NCBI GenBank assembly: GCA_963204705.1
Contig: CAUJHL010000059.1
Location: 1 to 37,956 of the forward strand
From: Pseudomonadota bacterium
Lineage (GTDB): Bacteria; Pseudomonadota; Gammaproteobacteria; Pseudomonadales; Moraxellaceae
Direction: 5' to 3'
Length of the DNA stretch: 37,956 bases
The notes beneath the pieces are model-generated. The model ran no database searches. It was not told the DNA's origin and saw only the letters and a list, made by a program, of their open reading frames with translations. The translations under genes and the position numbers were made by a program. Below are positions 13,501 to 22,498 of the stretch, one piece after another. Within the stretch, counting starts at the first letter, position 1. Every line of letters starts with the position of its first letter.

Positions 13501-16461
13501 CTATGGCATGGGTGCTCGCGGAATACTAAAGTGCACCACGACGCCTTGCCCCTGATTGTAAGCTTGTTTATCGATAAGTTGTATATCCCCGCCGTGACTG
13601 CGAATAATCCCCTGCACCAGTGACAAGCCCAGTCCGGTACCCTGGCCTACTGGTTTGGTGGTGACAAAGGGGTCAAACAAAGTGTCTTTTTTGGCATTGT
13701 TGGGCAAGCCGATACCATCATCTTCGACTTCCACGTGCACCATATCCTCCTGAGTCGAGGCGCTGACGTGAATGCGAACAGGATGAAGATTGGGCAAGTC
13801 CTCGCGGGACTCAGTGGCATCTATCGCATTACTGAGCAAATTGACAAACACCTGGTTCAGCTGGTGGACATAGCCAAAGACATACAGGTCACGATCTACG
13901 GCATTGATCAGTTGCAGGGGCAATCGGCGTCCGAGCCGGATCAGCTGAAAGGATTCTGCGACGACCTGATGCAGATTCAGGGCCTGCCGGAAATCCTGAT
14001 CGGTTTTATCAGTGCGAGCATAGCCGACGAGTGCGCTGACGATACGCCGGATGCGATCGGTTTGCTGCAAGATTTGCTGCGAAGAATCCTGGATTTCTGG
14101 GTCAGCAAAGTCGGCTTCCAGATTTTGGGCGATTCCCGCGATACCGGTCACGGGGTTGCCGATTTCATGCGCCACGCCGGCAACCAGTCGCCCAATATCC
14201 GCTAGTCGTTCCTGATGCCGTAACTGGGATTCCAGCTCTGTTACCTGAGTAATGTCTTCCAGAATCAGGACTTGTTGAGCCTGAGACTGGCCTTCGACAT
14301 TTCCTACCGTGGACTTTTGCAGATTAAACAGACGGGTTTTATGGTTGACCTCCGCATGTTGCCGGTACCATTGAGGTTTTTCCTGTGTGGCAAATCCCAA
14401 CAGGAGGGGGCCCCAGGGCGCTGGCAGGTTGCCAAGATACCATCCTATGACATCTTCGTTAAACCCAGTCAGTTCCGTCATTGCACGGTTCCAGCCTATG
14501 ACGGCCAGACTGGCATCCACGGAGCACACCCCAATCGGCAATTCATACAACGTCTGACGATGAAAGCGCCGGAGTTCATCCAGTTCCGCAGCGGTACCGA
14601 CGAGCGGATAGCGTGCGGTTTCTTTATCCAGTTCCTGTTCACGGCTGTGGCGTAACATGCTGTCCGGCAGATTGGCGGTTGCCTGATAGGGCAGGGCGCG
14701 ATCCATCAGGTGCTGTGCCAGGGCCGGCCCAAGCACTGCAGATAAATTAAACAGAATCCGCTCACGCAACTGGATCAGCTTGGGACCACTTTGTTCTTCA
14801 CGGCTAAATTCCAGCTCCTGCAAAGCGCGAGTCACTTGCTGTAGCGCAATCCGCCGCCCCAGTTGTTGGGTCAGAGCGCGCTCCAGTTCCTCTATGGAGG
14901 TGATGGTCAATGACCAATGAGTGGTCGGCCCAGGCTGCAGTGCATTGAACAGGCTGCATTCCCGTGCCCGGGCGATTTCCTGCAAGGACTGCGGCCAGGC
15001 CAGCGAGCCAGCAATCAGCCCCAGAATGGAAAGCAGCACAGTCAGTACCAGCAGCTGATTATGGTGATCGTTCTCAAACCATTGATTAAGCGACTGCTCA
15101 TCCATGATGGCAAAGGGGAGCATCTGCAGTAGTATCCAGCAGGTCAGCCCCAGCATCAGGCTAAAAATAGCTCCCTTGGCATTGGCTCTGGACCAAAACA
15201 AGGCACCCACAAAGTTAGGCAAAATCACCATCAATCCGGTAAACAGCAGCTTGCTGATCCGATCGGCAGGCTGTTCACGGATGAGAAAATACACTCCCGC
15301 CACCAGTACAGACAGCAACAGCATCAGGCCATATTTGCGCCGTTTGACGTAATCGGTCAGCTGTTCACGCTGATGGCTGGGTTTATAAAATCCCACCAGC
15401 AAATGACTAAAGGTCATACCGGATACATTGTGCAGGCTAAGCATTAACACACTTGAAATCGCTGATAAAACCGCCAGAAAATAAAAGAGATTGAGCCATC
15501 CCTGATGAAAATAGGTGGTGATCGCAGGCAAAATGGGCACTCTATCCGGCGAGAATCCACTGGCCAGAGCACTCCACAGGATCAATGGAATCACCACCAG
15601 CAGTGGCGTAAACAGCAGGGGAACCCCCCATTGGGCTGTGTTCAGTTCGGTAGGCCGGGTATTTTCAACAAAGACGCTTTGAAAAATGTGAGGCATGACT
15701 AGTGTGGCCAAGCCAAAAATCAGCACGTTAAATTCCCATACCCCACTCTGTAAGGGTTGAAACAGCGCGTGTGTCATCTCGGGGTGATGCGCCAGCCATT
15801 GGTGAAAGTGGGACCAGCCGCCAAAGATGCCCCATAGGCAAAAACCCGCCAAGACAAAAAGAAAGGCCATTTTCACTAAACACTGAAATGCCACCACCAG
15901 CATCAGCGGTTTATTGCTGGAGTATTCGAACAGGCCAATATCATGATGGAGAAACATGAGAAGGCAAATCACCGTACTATAGATCAGCAGGGTTTCAAAC
16001 CTGCCACCGCCAAAGAGCGCCAGAACCTGCTCCAGCGCCATTAATTGCAAGGCCAGAATCAGAATCGTCACCAGCAGGAGTATCAGCGTAACCACGCCCC
16101 CCAGTAGGCGGCTCTGAAATCGGAATGCCATTAGATCGGCCAGTGAGTGCAGCTGATGGGTTTTTACCAACCGCAGCATGGGAGCGATCAAAATCGGGGC
16201 AATTAAAAACAACAGGCCCAGACCCAAATACAGCTTGGTAAAATTAAAACCGTAGTGATAGGCATAGTTGGGCATAATGACCAGCATCCAGCCACCCAGC
16301 CCGGCGGTACATCCCAGCACATAAATAATTGGGCCATGTAACAGACGCCGGAGGAAATTACCGCGTGATGCCCAGACCGCCAGTAGCCCCAGCAATGCGG
16401 TATACACTACCGACAACAGGAGAGGCCAGTTGAACGTCATGGATGCCTGTAGGGAATCCAT
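13501..16461 (-). CDS. cbrA: CbrA, SLC5-domain sensor histidine kinase
   Basis: A 986-aa membrane sensor kinase. Residues 1-500 hold about thirteen membrane helices resembling a sodium:solute symporter (SLC5/SSSF) domain. A connecting region and PAS domain follow (about 635-740, ELPIGVCSVDASLAVIGWNRAM). The kinase core comprises H-box GVAHEIGNPVTGI (about 762), N-box NQVFVNLLSNAIDA, G1 VEDDGIGLP and G2 GQGTGLGLSL. This matches the Pseudomonas CbrA layout, in which the transporter-like domain is linked to histidine uptake and signalling through CbrB. It starts 6 nt after the small ORF cbrX, with AGGA 10 nt upstream of the ATG inside the end of that ORF. The operon order dksA-gluQ-cbrX-cbrA-cbrB is as in Pseudomonas. 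Confidence 0.95.
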   Translation of the reverse strand: MDSLQASMTFNWPLLLSVVYTALLGLLAVWASRGNFLRRLLHGPIIYVLGCTAGLGGWMLVIMPNYAYHYGFNFTKLYLGLGLLFLIAPILIAPMLRLVKTHQLHSLADLMAFRFQSRLLGGVVTLILLLVTILILALQLMALEQVLALFGGGRFETLLIYSTVICLLMFLHHDIGLFEYSSNKPLMLVVAFQCLVKMAFLFVLAGFCLWGIFGGWSHFHQWLAHHPEMTHALFQPLQSGVWEFNVLIFGLATLVMPHIFQSVFVENTRPTELNTAQWGVPLLFTPLLVVIPLILWSALASGFSPDRVPILPAITTYFHQGWLNLFYFLAVLSAISSVLMLSLHNVSGMTFSHLLVGFYKPSHQREQLTDYVKRRKYGLMLLLSVLVAGVYFLIREQPADRISKLLFTGLMVILPNFVGALFWSRANAKGAIFSLMLGLTCWILLQMLPFAIMDEQSLNQWFENDHHNQLLVLTVLLSILGLIAGSLAWPQSLQEIARARECSLFNALQPGPTTHWSLTITSIEELERALTQQLGRRIALQQVTRALQELEFSREEQSGPKLIQLRERILFNLSAVLGPALAQHLMDRALPYQATANLPDSMLRHSREQELDKETARYPLVGTAAELDELRRFHRQTLYELPIGVCSVDASLAVIGWNRAMTELTGFNEDVIGWYLGNLPAPWGPLLLGFATQEKPQWYRQHAEVNHKTRLFNLQKSTVGNVEGQSQAQQVLILEDITQVTELESQLRHQERLADIGRLVAGVAHEIGNPVTGIAGIAQNLEADFADPEIQDSSQQILQQTDRIRRIVSALVGYARTDKTDQDFRQALNLHQVVAESFQLIRLGRRLPLQLINAVDRDLYVFGYVHQLNQVFVNLLSNAIDATESREDLPNLHPVRIHVSASTQEDMVHVEVEDDGIGLPNNAKKDTLFDPFVTTKPVGQGTGLGLSLVQGIIRSHGGDIQLIDKQAYNQGQGVVVHFSIPRAPMP

Positions 16462-16467
16462 ACCCGG

Positions 16468-16647
16468 TTAATCCTGCGGAATGTGAGGGCTGGACCGTGA
16501 CTCAATCAGGGCGATTACACATAATCCCACCCAGAACAGTGCCGGGCAGAGCCAGGCATAGATGGTGTGTTGGCTGGCATAGACCAGTAGCGGAGTGCTG
16601 ATAAATAATAGTAATAATGTCAGTAGGTTGGACTTGCTGAAATACAT
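16468..16647 (-). CDS. cbrX: Small membrane protein CbrX, upstream of cbrA
   Basis: This gene is missing from the ORF track. It codes 59 aa, starting MYFSKSNLLTLLLLFISTPL and ending SRSSPHIPQD. Two hydrophobic helices (about 7-23 and 30-48) are joined by a short polar turn. A strong ribosome binding site (AAGGAG) precedes the ATG. It begins 15 nt after the gluQ stop and ends 6 nt before cbrA. A small ORF in this place in Pseudomonas is called cbrX and couples translation into cbrA. I assign the name by position, size and membrane character, not by sequence comparison. Confidence 0.75.
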   Translation of the reverse strand: MYFSKSNLLTLLLLFISTPLLVYASQHTIYAWLCPALFWVGLCVIALIESRSSPHIPQD

Positions 16648-16662
16648 GCCTCAGCTCCTTTT

Positions 16663-17547
16663 TTATCGATATGTATTGGGTAGGCAGACCTTATGCGGGA
16701 TATTTCCAGTTTGCCAGTGGCTGACCGCATAATCCAGCATCGTGCTCAGGTCATTCGTTACCGGAACGCCTTGCCCCAGTGCCTCAAGTGCTCGCCCAAG
16801 CAAAACGGCCGCCTGTCCGTCATCCAGGGGCTGTGCCAGGTTCTGTTTCGACAGTTTTTGGCCTTGTGCATTCATTGCCAGGGGTAAATGGGCATACTGC
16901 ATTTCAGGAAAGTTCAAACAGCGTCCCAGCCAGCGCTGCCCCAGCGTCTGATCCAGCAGGTCAGCCCCACGGACGACTTCTGTCACGCCCTGCGCGGCAT
17001 CATCACACACCACAGCCAGCTGATAACTGATAATGCCATCGCGCCGCCGAAGTACCAGATCCCCCCGCGATTGCGCCAGATTTTCAGTCTGTAAGCCCTG
17101 TATGCGATCCACAAACGCCAGCGTTTGATCCGGTACCCGCAAGCGTACCACATGGCCGTCGAGCGGCAGTTTTTTATGGGCACAGGTGCCGGGATAAACT
17201 GCGCGGCCGGCCAGCTGACTACGGGTACAGGCACAGCCATACACCAGATCCCTTTCTGCAAGTGATTGAATCGCTGCTTCATAGAGGGAGGTGCGATCCT
17301 GCTGCCGAAGAATAGGGCCATCGGGTATCAGGCCAAAAACAGTGAGGGTATTCAGGATGGATTCAGTGGCACCTGGCTGGTTTCGCGGCAGATCCGTGTC
17401 TTCAATCCTGACCAGCCAACGTCCTTGAACTGCGCGAGCCATGCAATAGCTTCCCACGGCAGTAATCAGCGACCCAAAATGCAAGGGGCCGGTTGGCGAA
17501 GGTGCAAACCGGCCCGTATAGGCAGCAGGCGCTGGCATCAGTGACAT
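16663..17547 (-). CDS. gluQ: Glutamyl-Q tRNA(Asp) synthetase
   Basis: A truncated GluRS paralogue that glutamylates queuosine at the wobble base of tRNA(Asp). The 294-aa protein has the class I start GRFAPSPTGPLHFGSLITAVGSY, where HFGS replaces HIGH. It has a zinc site (YGCACTRSQL followed by YPGTCAH) and the modified KMSKS loop QKLSKQN. It lacks the anticodon-binding C-terminal domain of true GluRS, as expected for this family. It lies 46 nt downstream of dksA, the common gammaproteobacterial pairing, and 15 nt upstream of cbrX, so one transcript may carry all of them. Confidence 0.95.
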   Translation of the reverse strand: MSLMPAPAAYTGRFAPSPTGPLHFGSLITAVGSYCMARAVQGRWLVRIEDTDLPRNQPGATESILNTLTVFGLIPDGPILRQQDRTSLYEAAIQSLAERDLVYGCACTRSQLAGRAVYPGTCAHKKLPLDGHVVRLRVPDQTLAFVDRIQGLQTENLAQSRGDLVLRRRDGIISYQLAVVCDDAAQGVTEVVRGADLLDQTLGQRWLGRCLNFPEMQYAHLPLAMNAQGQKLSKQNLAQPLDDGQAAVLLGRALEALGQGVPVTNDLSTMLDYAVSHWQTGNIPHKVCLPNTYR

Positions 17548-17593
17548 GGGCAGACGTCAGGCACAGGAGCAATTGGGCGGTGGTACATTGCCC

Positions 17594-18157
17594 TTAACCG
17601 TTGTTTTGCTTTTCCTTGATTTCCGACAGGGTCTTGCAGTCGATGCACTGGGTAGCGGTCGGGCGTGCTTCCAGCCGTCTCAGACCAATTTCGATACCAC
17701 ACGTCTCACAGTAGCCATAGTCAACATTATCAATGGCTTGCAGGGATTGCTCAATTTTACGAATCAGCTTGCGTTCACGATCACGCGTGCGCAGTTCAAT
17801 GGCGAACTCTTCTTCTTGGGTAGCCCGATCGTTAATGTCAGGCAAAGCAGCGGATTCATCCTGCATGTGGTTGACGGTGCGATCCACTTCTTCCATCAGC
17901 TCGGCACGCCAGGCTTCCAGAATTTTGCGAAAATGGGCGAGCTGACCATCAGACATGTATTCTTCATTTTTGGCCGGCTGATAGGGCTCAATGCCATACA
18001 AACCAGCAGCGGTTCCGAGTGCGGCGTTCGCCCGGCTTTTGGCTGGGGTGGCGCGCTTGGTTCGGGCCTTGGTCGTTTTCTCAGTTGATCCAATGGAATC
18101 TATCATGGGCGAATCCTTCGCTTCCTGAGCAGTTTTCTGCTGTTTATCCACTGCCAT
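17594..18157 (-). CDS. dksA: RNA polymerase-binding transcription factor DksA
   Basis: DksA binds the RNA polymerase secondary channel and works with ppGpp in the stringent response. The coiled-coil tip has DINDRATQEEEFAIELRTRDRERKLI, which keeps the two tip Asp residues (DxxDxA). The C-terminal zinc finger is C-x2-C-x17-C-x2-C (CETC to CIDC). At 187 aa it is longer than the 151 aa of E. coli DksA because of a basic Thr/Ala/Lys-rich N-terminal extension of about 45 residues (KTTKARTKRATPAKSRANAA). Such extensions occur in Moraxellaceae and some pseudomonads. GAGGG lies 7 nt before the ATG. It is the first gene of the dksA-gluQ-cbrXAB run. Confidence 0.95.
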   Translation of the reverse strand: MAVDKQQKTAQEAKDSPMIDSIGSTEKTTKARTKRATPAKSRANAALGTAAGLYGIEPYQPAKNEEYMSDGQLAHFRKILEAWRAELMEEVDRTVNHMQDESAALPDINDRATQEEEFAIELRTRDRERKLIRKIEQSLQAIDNVDYGYCETCGIEIGLRRLEARPTATQCIDCKTLSEIKEKQNNG

Positions 18158-18535
18158 GCTGGCACCCTCTCAATCACCTACGGCAAAGTCTGTTGTGTTC
18201 AAAATAACACCAGTATCACCTTTCATCTCACAGTGACACAGCCTATTTTGAGCGCAGGCATCATAAAGAGATTAATGGTCAGTGCCTACTTAAAACAGTA
18301 ACAAAACGTAGCGATGAGCGCCTAACCTGTCACACTTTGCTGCAAACACCGGCCATGTATACCAGGTTGTGCGGTATGGAAGGTATGTGAATCCACAAGG
18401 CGAATGCAGTATACCAGTGTGCAACGGCTGGCGTGGGTTGGGTCAGAATTCGCTGAATTGGTTGAATTGTCTTCAGTAGTGTTGCTTCTGAAACGGCATA
18501 CTTCGGCGACATCGAGTGCCTAAAGCAAAACATGC
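18158..18535. other. Non-coding region upstream of dksA
   Basis: A span of 378 nt between the dksA start and the cpdA stop. A 67-codon minus-strand frame (18330-18533) has no family resemblance and no ribosome binding site, so I do not call it. An 8-bp inverted repeat, TCAAAATA/TATTTTGA (18199-18206 and 18244-18251), lies in the presumed dksA promoter or leader. I found no terminator for genes upstream. Confidence 0.45.
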
Positions 18536-19414
18536 CTAATACCCGAGCGACTCGAAATCCACGCCGGGAGGAATTTCGTCCAGCCGGGAAACGGCTGTTT
18601 CAATACGACCGTCTGGCATTAAATTCAGCCAGCGATAGCCTGGTGGTCGCTTGTCGAGGGCAAATTCACGACTGCCCGGCTTGAACTGGATGCAGGTAGA
18701 AGGGCAACCCAGAATGCGCACCCGGCCATACAGTTTATCGACGGCCTGATGGACATGACCATGCACAATGGCGCGTACATTGGGAAAACGGTCAATCACC
18801 GCCCAGAACTTGCGTGTTTCGGCCAGCATATGGTGATCCAGCCAGGCCGAGCCAACCGGCAGCGGATGGTGGTGCATGGTGACCATGACATGCCGCCCAT
18901 GGCTCAACTGCAGCTGGTTTTCGAGCCATTCCAGTTCGGACCGGCTGAAACGCCCAGCGACCTCGTGATCGACACTGGAATTCAGCATCAGAATCGTCCA
19001 GTTACTGCGCTCGATGACGCACGGCGTGATGCAGGAAGGCGTGTGCCGGCTATCATTGAACATGGCGTCCAGATCATGATTGCCCTGCAACCAGTAATGG
19101 GGCGTCTCCAGCGCGCTGACTGCTTCATAAAAGCGCTGATAGGTTTGGGGTGAGGGTGCCTGCGCGATGTCGCCAGTAATCAGGAGTAATTCGCGATCCG
19201 GCTGTTCTTCGGTCAATAGGGCCAGTACTTGCTGAAAACTGTCTTCGGTATTCATCCCGAGCAGACAATGCGCTTTATCGGTAAATAAATGCGGATCGGA
19301 AAACTGGACGACATTCACCACTGGAAAATTCACAGACATGCCCGCGTCAGTGTCCTCGTCCTGTGGAGAGGGCGACGGCACCGGGCTAAAACTGTCGTGA
19401 TTGCCAGCAGTCAT
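18536..19414 (-). CDS. cpdA: 3',5'-cyclic-AMP phosphodiesterase CpdA
   Basis: A class III cyclic-nucleotide phosphodiesterase of the metallophosphoesterase fold, lowering cAMP. The 292-aa protein shows the five metal-ligand blocks in order: SDPHLF (D-x-H), LLITGDIAQ (GD), WLQGNHDLDA (GNHD), VTMHHHPLPVG (H) and IVHGHVHQAVD (GHVH). The first ~25 residues (SFSPVPSPSPQDEDTDAG) are low complexity, and an internal start would also be possible. AGGA lies about 10 nt upstream of the ATG at 19414. In many gammaproteobacteria cpdA is next to parE/parC; here it stands alone, with parC some 5 kb away. Confidence 0.92.
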   Translation of the reverse strand: MTAGNHDSFSPVPSPSPQDEDTDAGMSVNFPVVNVVQFSDPHLFTDKAHCLLGMNTEDSFQQVLALLTEEQPDRELLLITGDIAQAPSPQTYQRFYEAVSALETPHYWLQGNHDLDAMFNDSRHTPSCITPCVIERSNWTILMLNSSVDHEVAGRFSRSELEWLENQLQLSHGRHVMVTMHHHPLPVGSAWLDHHMLAETRKFWAVIDRFPNVRAIVHGHVHQAVDKLYGRVRILGCPSTCIQFKPGSREFALDKRPPGYRWLNLMPDGRIETAVSRLDEIPPGVDFESLGY

Positions 19415-19865
19415 GAATCGAGGAGTTCCTAACGGGTTGTGGTTATCTTAAAGTGATGATTGCTTAGTGTATTCATTAATCACGTCAAAAGCGGCGAGCG
19501 GTGTGGTCAGAGTGGTCAGTACAGTCATGAAAACTGGACAACCCTGAAAATGGCCAACGCACATTTTCCGAAAAGCCGCTTTCCAATGGGCCAGAAAACA
19601 TGCTGACTGGAGTTGGGGAATATGACGTGACTCACTTTAAGGCTCACTCCACAACTCACCATCCACGACCCATGAAACGGGTGCAGCTCCTGCTTTTTTT
19701 GCATGATGTCATTTCAGTCATTGTGCCATAGTATTTTTCGACAGAGTCAGACACGCGTCACGAAAAGTCCAGAGCCTTCCGCCATTTATCGGCAGATGAG
19801 TCGACGACTCCCCATGATTTATGCCATCAGTCTGCTAAAGCTACGCCCGTTCAATCATTCCTCTC
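19415..19865. other. Non-coding region, nothing recognised
   Basis: A span of 451 nt upstream of cpdA and downstream of the next lipoprotein gene. The only frame (19703-19924, plus) overlaps the lipoprotein gene and looks random. A short GC stem (GCAG/CTGC) followed by seven T residues near 19690-19700 is too weak for me to call a terminator. No RNA gene was recognised. Confidence 0.4.
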
Positions 19866-20636
19866 TCAGGGGTATGTTCGCTGGGCTGGCGCGGGGGATT
19901 CTGGGGCCGGGTGTGCACCTGTAATAGTAGGAATCGGGCTGGGGCCAGAGCTGATCGTGGGCAGTACGCCAGCCATGCCGTATTTGGGGCCAAGCGAGTT
20001 CAGAATCATTTTTGCGTCAAAAGCGGCGGCTGCAGGAGCTAAGGCAGGGGACGTGGAATTGGTGGCTAATTGACCGTCTGTAACGGCTATAGTGGCATTC
20101 TGTGAGCAACGAATGGTATAGACAACCGGCTCAACGATTTCATGCACGATGATGGTTTCCCCCCAGCCATCGTAAGGAAAACTGGAAAAACCACCAAAAG
20201 GCCCATATCCAGGGAAATATGGTCTGCCAGGATAGGCCCAGTCTGACCGGTGTCCTGTGGAAATATAGACAGGCTGCTGTATCACGCGGGTGGTGCGGGG
20301 CCGTTCCAGCTGGCCCAGTATGACAAAATACCGAAAGCCCCGATTCAGGGTGAGGCGAGCCGCATGCAATAACGCCAGCTCATCTGCTTGAGCCTGTGTC
20401 GTATCCGGCCCCGGTTGAAAGCTCACCCGAAACACATCGGTATTGAGCTGGTATTCTTCTGCGGTACCGAGTGGCGGCGGCGATGAAAAGCGTGTCGGCT
20501 GGCTGGCACAGGCCGAAAGTAAACCGATCAGTATCAATGCCAGACTGGTTTTTAAACGACTGGCCGCTAAACCGGCGGTCTTTGGCAGGGGAGATAACTG
20601 TTGAGGTTGTACCGCGGGTATGTGCGTCCTCGGCAT
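19866..20636 (-). CDS. CC0125/CC1285-type lipoprotein
   Basis: A 256-aa lipoprotein. The signal region has hydrophobic core TSLALILIGLLSAC with the lipobox Cys at about residue 43, preceded by a long polar leader. The segment QLNTDVFRVSFQPGPDTTQAQADELALLHAARLTLNRGFRYFVILG matches the conserved core of the CC0125/CC1285 family: an FRVSF strand, then an LL-AA-LTL-GF-YFVI helix/strand. A Gly/Pro/Tyr-rich region follows, then a C-terminal Pro/Ala/Ser tail. Function is unknown. AAGGA is 8 nt before the ATG. It is transcribed away from gshA, with a 161-nt shared promoter region. Confidence 0.75.
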   Translation of the reverse strand: MPRTHIPAVQPQQLSPLPKTAGLAASRLKTSLALILIGLLSACASQPTRFSSPPPLGTAEEYQLNTDVFRVSFQPGPDTTQAQADELALLHAARLTLNRGFRYFVILGQLERPRTTRVIQQPVYISTGHRSDWAYPGRPYFPGYGPFGGFSSFPYDGWGETIIVHEIVEPVVYTIRCSQNATIAVTDGQLATNSTSPALAPAAAAFDAKMILNSLGPKYGMAGVLPTISSGPSPIPTITGAHPAPESPAPAQRTYP

Positions 20637-20747
20637 GATGGCGATCCTTTCCGTCCAGACTATGCTGCCAGCTTAACCCCTGCAAACGCTGGACTCCAGT
20701 AGTTGAATGCGCTCCAGCGTAGTGTTTTTTCGTGGTCGTGTTTTTTG

Positions 20748-20756
20748 TGTTATAAA
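20748..20756 (+). promoter_or_regulatory. Possible extended -10 promoter for gshA
   Basis: TGTTATAAA, a TGn extended -10 with a 5/6 match to TATAAT, lies 41 nt upstream of the gshA start in the divergent spacer. No good -35 hexamer is present, which is tolerated by extended -10 promoters. Confidence 0.4.
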
Positions 20757-20797
20757 ATCGCGCTGGCGCAAGCCCGTTTTCACTCAAGTGAGTCATT

Positions 20798-22381
20798 ATG
20801 TCTGCACCAGACACCGCAACTTTTCAGCTTCCCCAGTGGCTAAACCCCCAGCTCTTACAGGGCATGTTGCGCGGTATTGAAAAAGAATCCCTGCGCATGC
20901 AACCCGATGGTCATTTGTCGCAACAGCCCCATCCGCAAGCGTTGGGGTCGGCACTGACGCATCCCCAGATTACCACGGATTATTCCGAAGCCCTGATGGA
21001 GCTGATTACGCCTCCTTGTGACAGTCCGACGGCCGCATTGGAACAGATGACACTGCTGCATGCGGTGGTTGCCCGCTCCCTGCCGGAAGGCGAGCGGTTG
21101 TGGCCGATGTCGATGCCCTGCATGCTCTCCATGGAAGATGAGGAAATTCCACTGGCCCAGTACGGCAGCTCCAATCTGGGGAAATTCAAAACCCTCTATC
21201 GGCGCGGGCTGGGCGTTCGTTATGGTCGTCGTATGCAGACGATTGCGGGAATTCACTACAATGTGTCGTTTCCGGAAGGGTTTTTTCAGCAATGGCAGTC
21301 GTCTGTTGCAGATGCACAGGGCTCATTACAGGCATTTACCAGTGCGCGCTATTTGGGTCTGATTCGAAATTTTCAGCGATTGTTGCCGCTCGTCATCTAT
21401 CTATTAGGCGCTAGCCCTGTCGTCTGCGGCTGTTTCCTGAAAGGCAGGGCGCATGACTTGCAGCCCTTGATGCCGGGTAACTGGTATTTACCGGAAGCGA
21501 CCGCACTCCGCATGGGGAAACTGGGGTATCAAAACAGTGCCCAGCGTGAATTAGGCATTCATTACAATGACTTGAATGAATATGTGAGTGGGCTGCGGGC
21601 CGCTACCGCAACGCCGTTTGAGGCATTTGCCCAACTCGGTCTGGAAGATGAGCAGAATGAGCCGCTGCAGATTAATGACCACGTTCTGCAAATCGAAAAC
21701 GAATACTACAGCCTGATCCGGCCCAAACAGATTGCCCAGTCGGGAGAAACACCCGCTCAGGCACTCGCCAATCGCGGTATTCAGTATGTGGAGCTGCGGG
21801 CGGTGGATCTGGATCCGTTTAGTCCCATTGGCATTAGCCTTGAAACCGCCTGTTTTCTGGAAACGCTGGCGCTGTACGCCATGCTGTTGCCGAGTCCGGA
21901 GATGTCGGCGAGTGAAGAGGATGAGTGCCACCTCAATCAGAACCGGATGGTGGAACGGGGTCGTCAATCCGGCATTACGCTGCACATTCAGGGTGATGAG
22001 GTCTCATTTCAGGACTGGGCTGGCCAGCATCTGAACGCCATGCAGCCACTTGCTGCACTCCTGGATCAGCAAGCGCAGGCGGCGTCTGGCGCGACTTCGA
22101 ATTGTTATCAGCACGCACTGAGCGCGATGCAGCAGCGACTCTCTCATTCGGACATCACGCTTTCGGCCCAGTTGCTTGATCGCATCCGGGATGCGGGTGG
22201 CATGGCGACACTTGGCAAGCAACTGGCAGAGACTTATCAGCAGTCGTTTCAACAGCAGGAGCTCCCCCCGGAACGTGTTGCTCAGTTCGAGGCACTGGCA
22301 AAACATTCTCTCAGTCAGCAGGCAGCGCTGGAACAGGATAGCCTGCCGTTTGAGGCATTTTTGGCGCCTTATCGTCAATAG
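20798..22381 (+). CDS. gshA: Glutamate-cysteine ligase (type I)
   Basis: First enzyme of glutathione synthesis: ATP-dependent joining of glutamate and cysteine in the cytosol. The 527-aa length fits the E. coli-type family (518 aa). Signature segments are RGIEKESLRMQPDG near the start, ITTDYSEALMELITPP, SNLGKFKTLYRRGLGVRYGRRMQTIAGIHYNVSFP, the substrate region PLVIYLLGASPVVC and EYYSLIRPKQ. The start has only a modest purine site (GTGAG). It is followed by a degenerate repeat array and then dsbB on the same strand, 117 nt away. Confidence 0.96.
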   Translation: MSAPDTATFQLPQWLNPQLLQGMLRGIEKESLRMQPDGHLSQQPHPQALGSALTHPQITTDYSEALMELITPPCDSPTAALEQMTLLHAVVARSLPEGERLWPMSMPCMLSMEDEEIPLAQYGSSNLGKFKTLYRRGLGVRYGRRMQTIAGIHYNVSFPEGFFQQWQSSVADAQGSLQAFTSARYLGLIRNFQRLLPLVIYLLGASPVVCGCFLKGRAHDLQPLMPGNWYLPEATALRMGKLGYQNSAQRELGIHYNDLNEYVSGLRAATATPFEAFAQLGLEDEQNEPLQINDHVLQIENEYYSLIRPKQIAQSGETPAQALANRGIQYVELRAVDLDPFSPIGISLETACFLETLALYAMLLPSPEMSASEEDECHLNQNRMVERGRQSGITLHIQGDEVSFQDWAGQHLNAMQPLAALLDQQAQAASGATSNCYQHALSAMQQRLSHSDITLSAQLLDRIRDAGGMATLGKQLAETYQQSFQQQELPPERVAQFEALAKHSLSQQAALEQDSLPFEAFLAPYRQ

Positions 22382-22406
22382 GTTAGGTCTGGCTGCGCTG
22401 AGGCCA

Positions 22407-22485
22407 GACTGCACTGTTTCCAAACTGCACTGTTGCGAAACTCCACTGTCAAGAAACCGCTGTCATGAAACTGCCGTGATGAAAA
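22407..22485. repeat. Degenerate 14-16-bp repeat array between gshA and dsbB
   Basis: Units read AGACTGCACTGTTTCC, AAACTGCACTGTTGCG, AAACTCCACTGTCAAG, AAACCGCTGTCATG and AAACTGCCGTGATG in succession, sharing an AAACTGC-CTGT core. The array fills most of the gshA-dsbB spacer up to the dsbB ribosome binding site. Confidence 0.7.
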
Positions 22486-22498
22486 AAGGAACAACACG

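Noticed and set aside
18199-18251. 8-bp inverted repeat TCAAAATA/TATTTTGA upstream of dksA
   Set aside because: The arms are 37 nt apart and AT-rich, so chance is likely. Mentioned in the region note but not called as an operator.
18330-18533. 67-codon minus-strand ORF after cpdA
   Set aside because: No ribosome binding site, no motif, and it starts right at the cpdA stop; more likely non-coding.
19678-19702. Small hairpin followed by a T-run
   Set aside because: The stem is only 4 bp and no plus-strand gene ends nearby, so it is not supported as a terminator.
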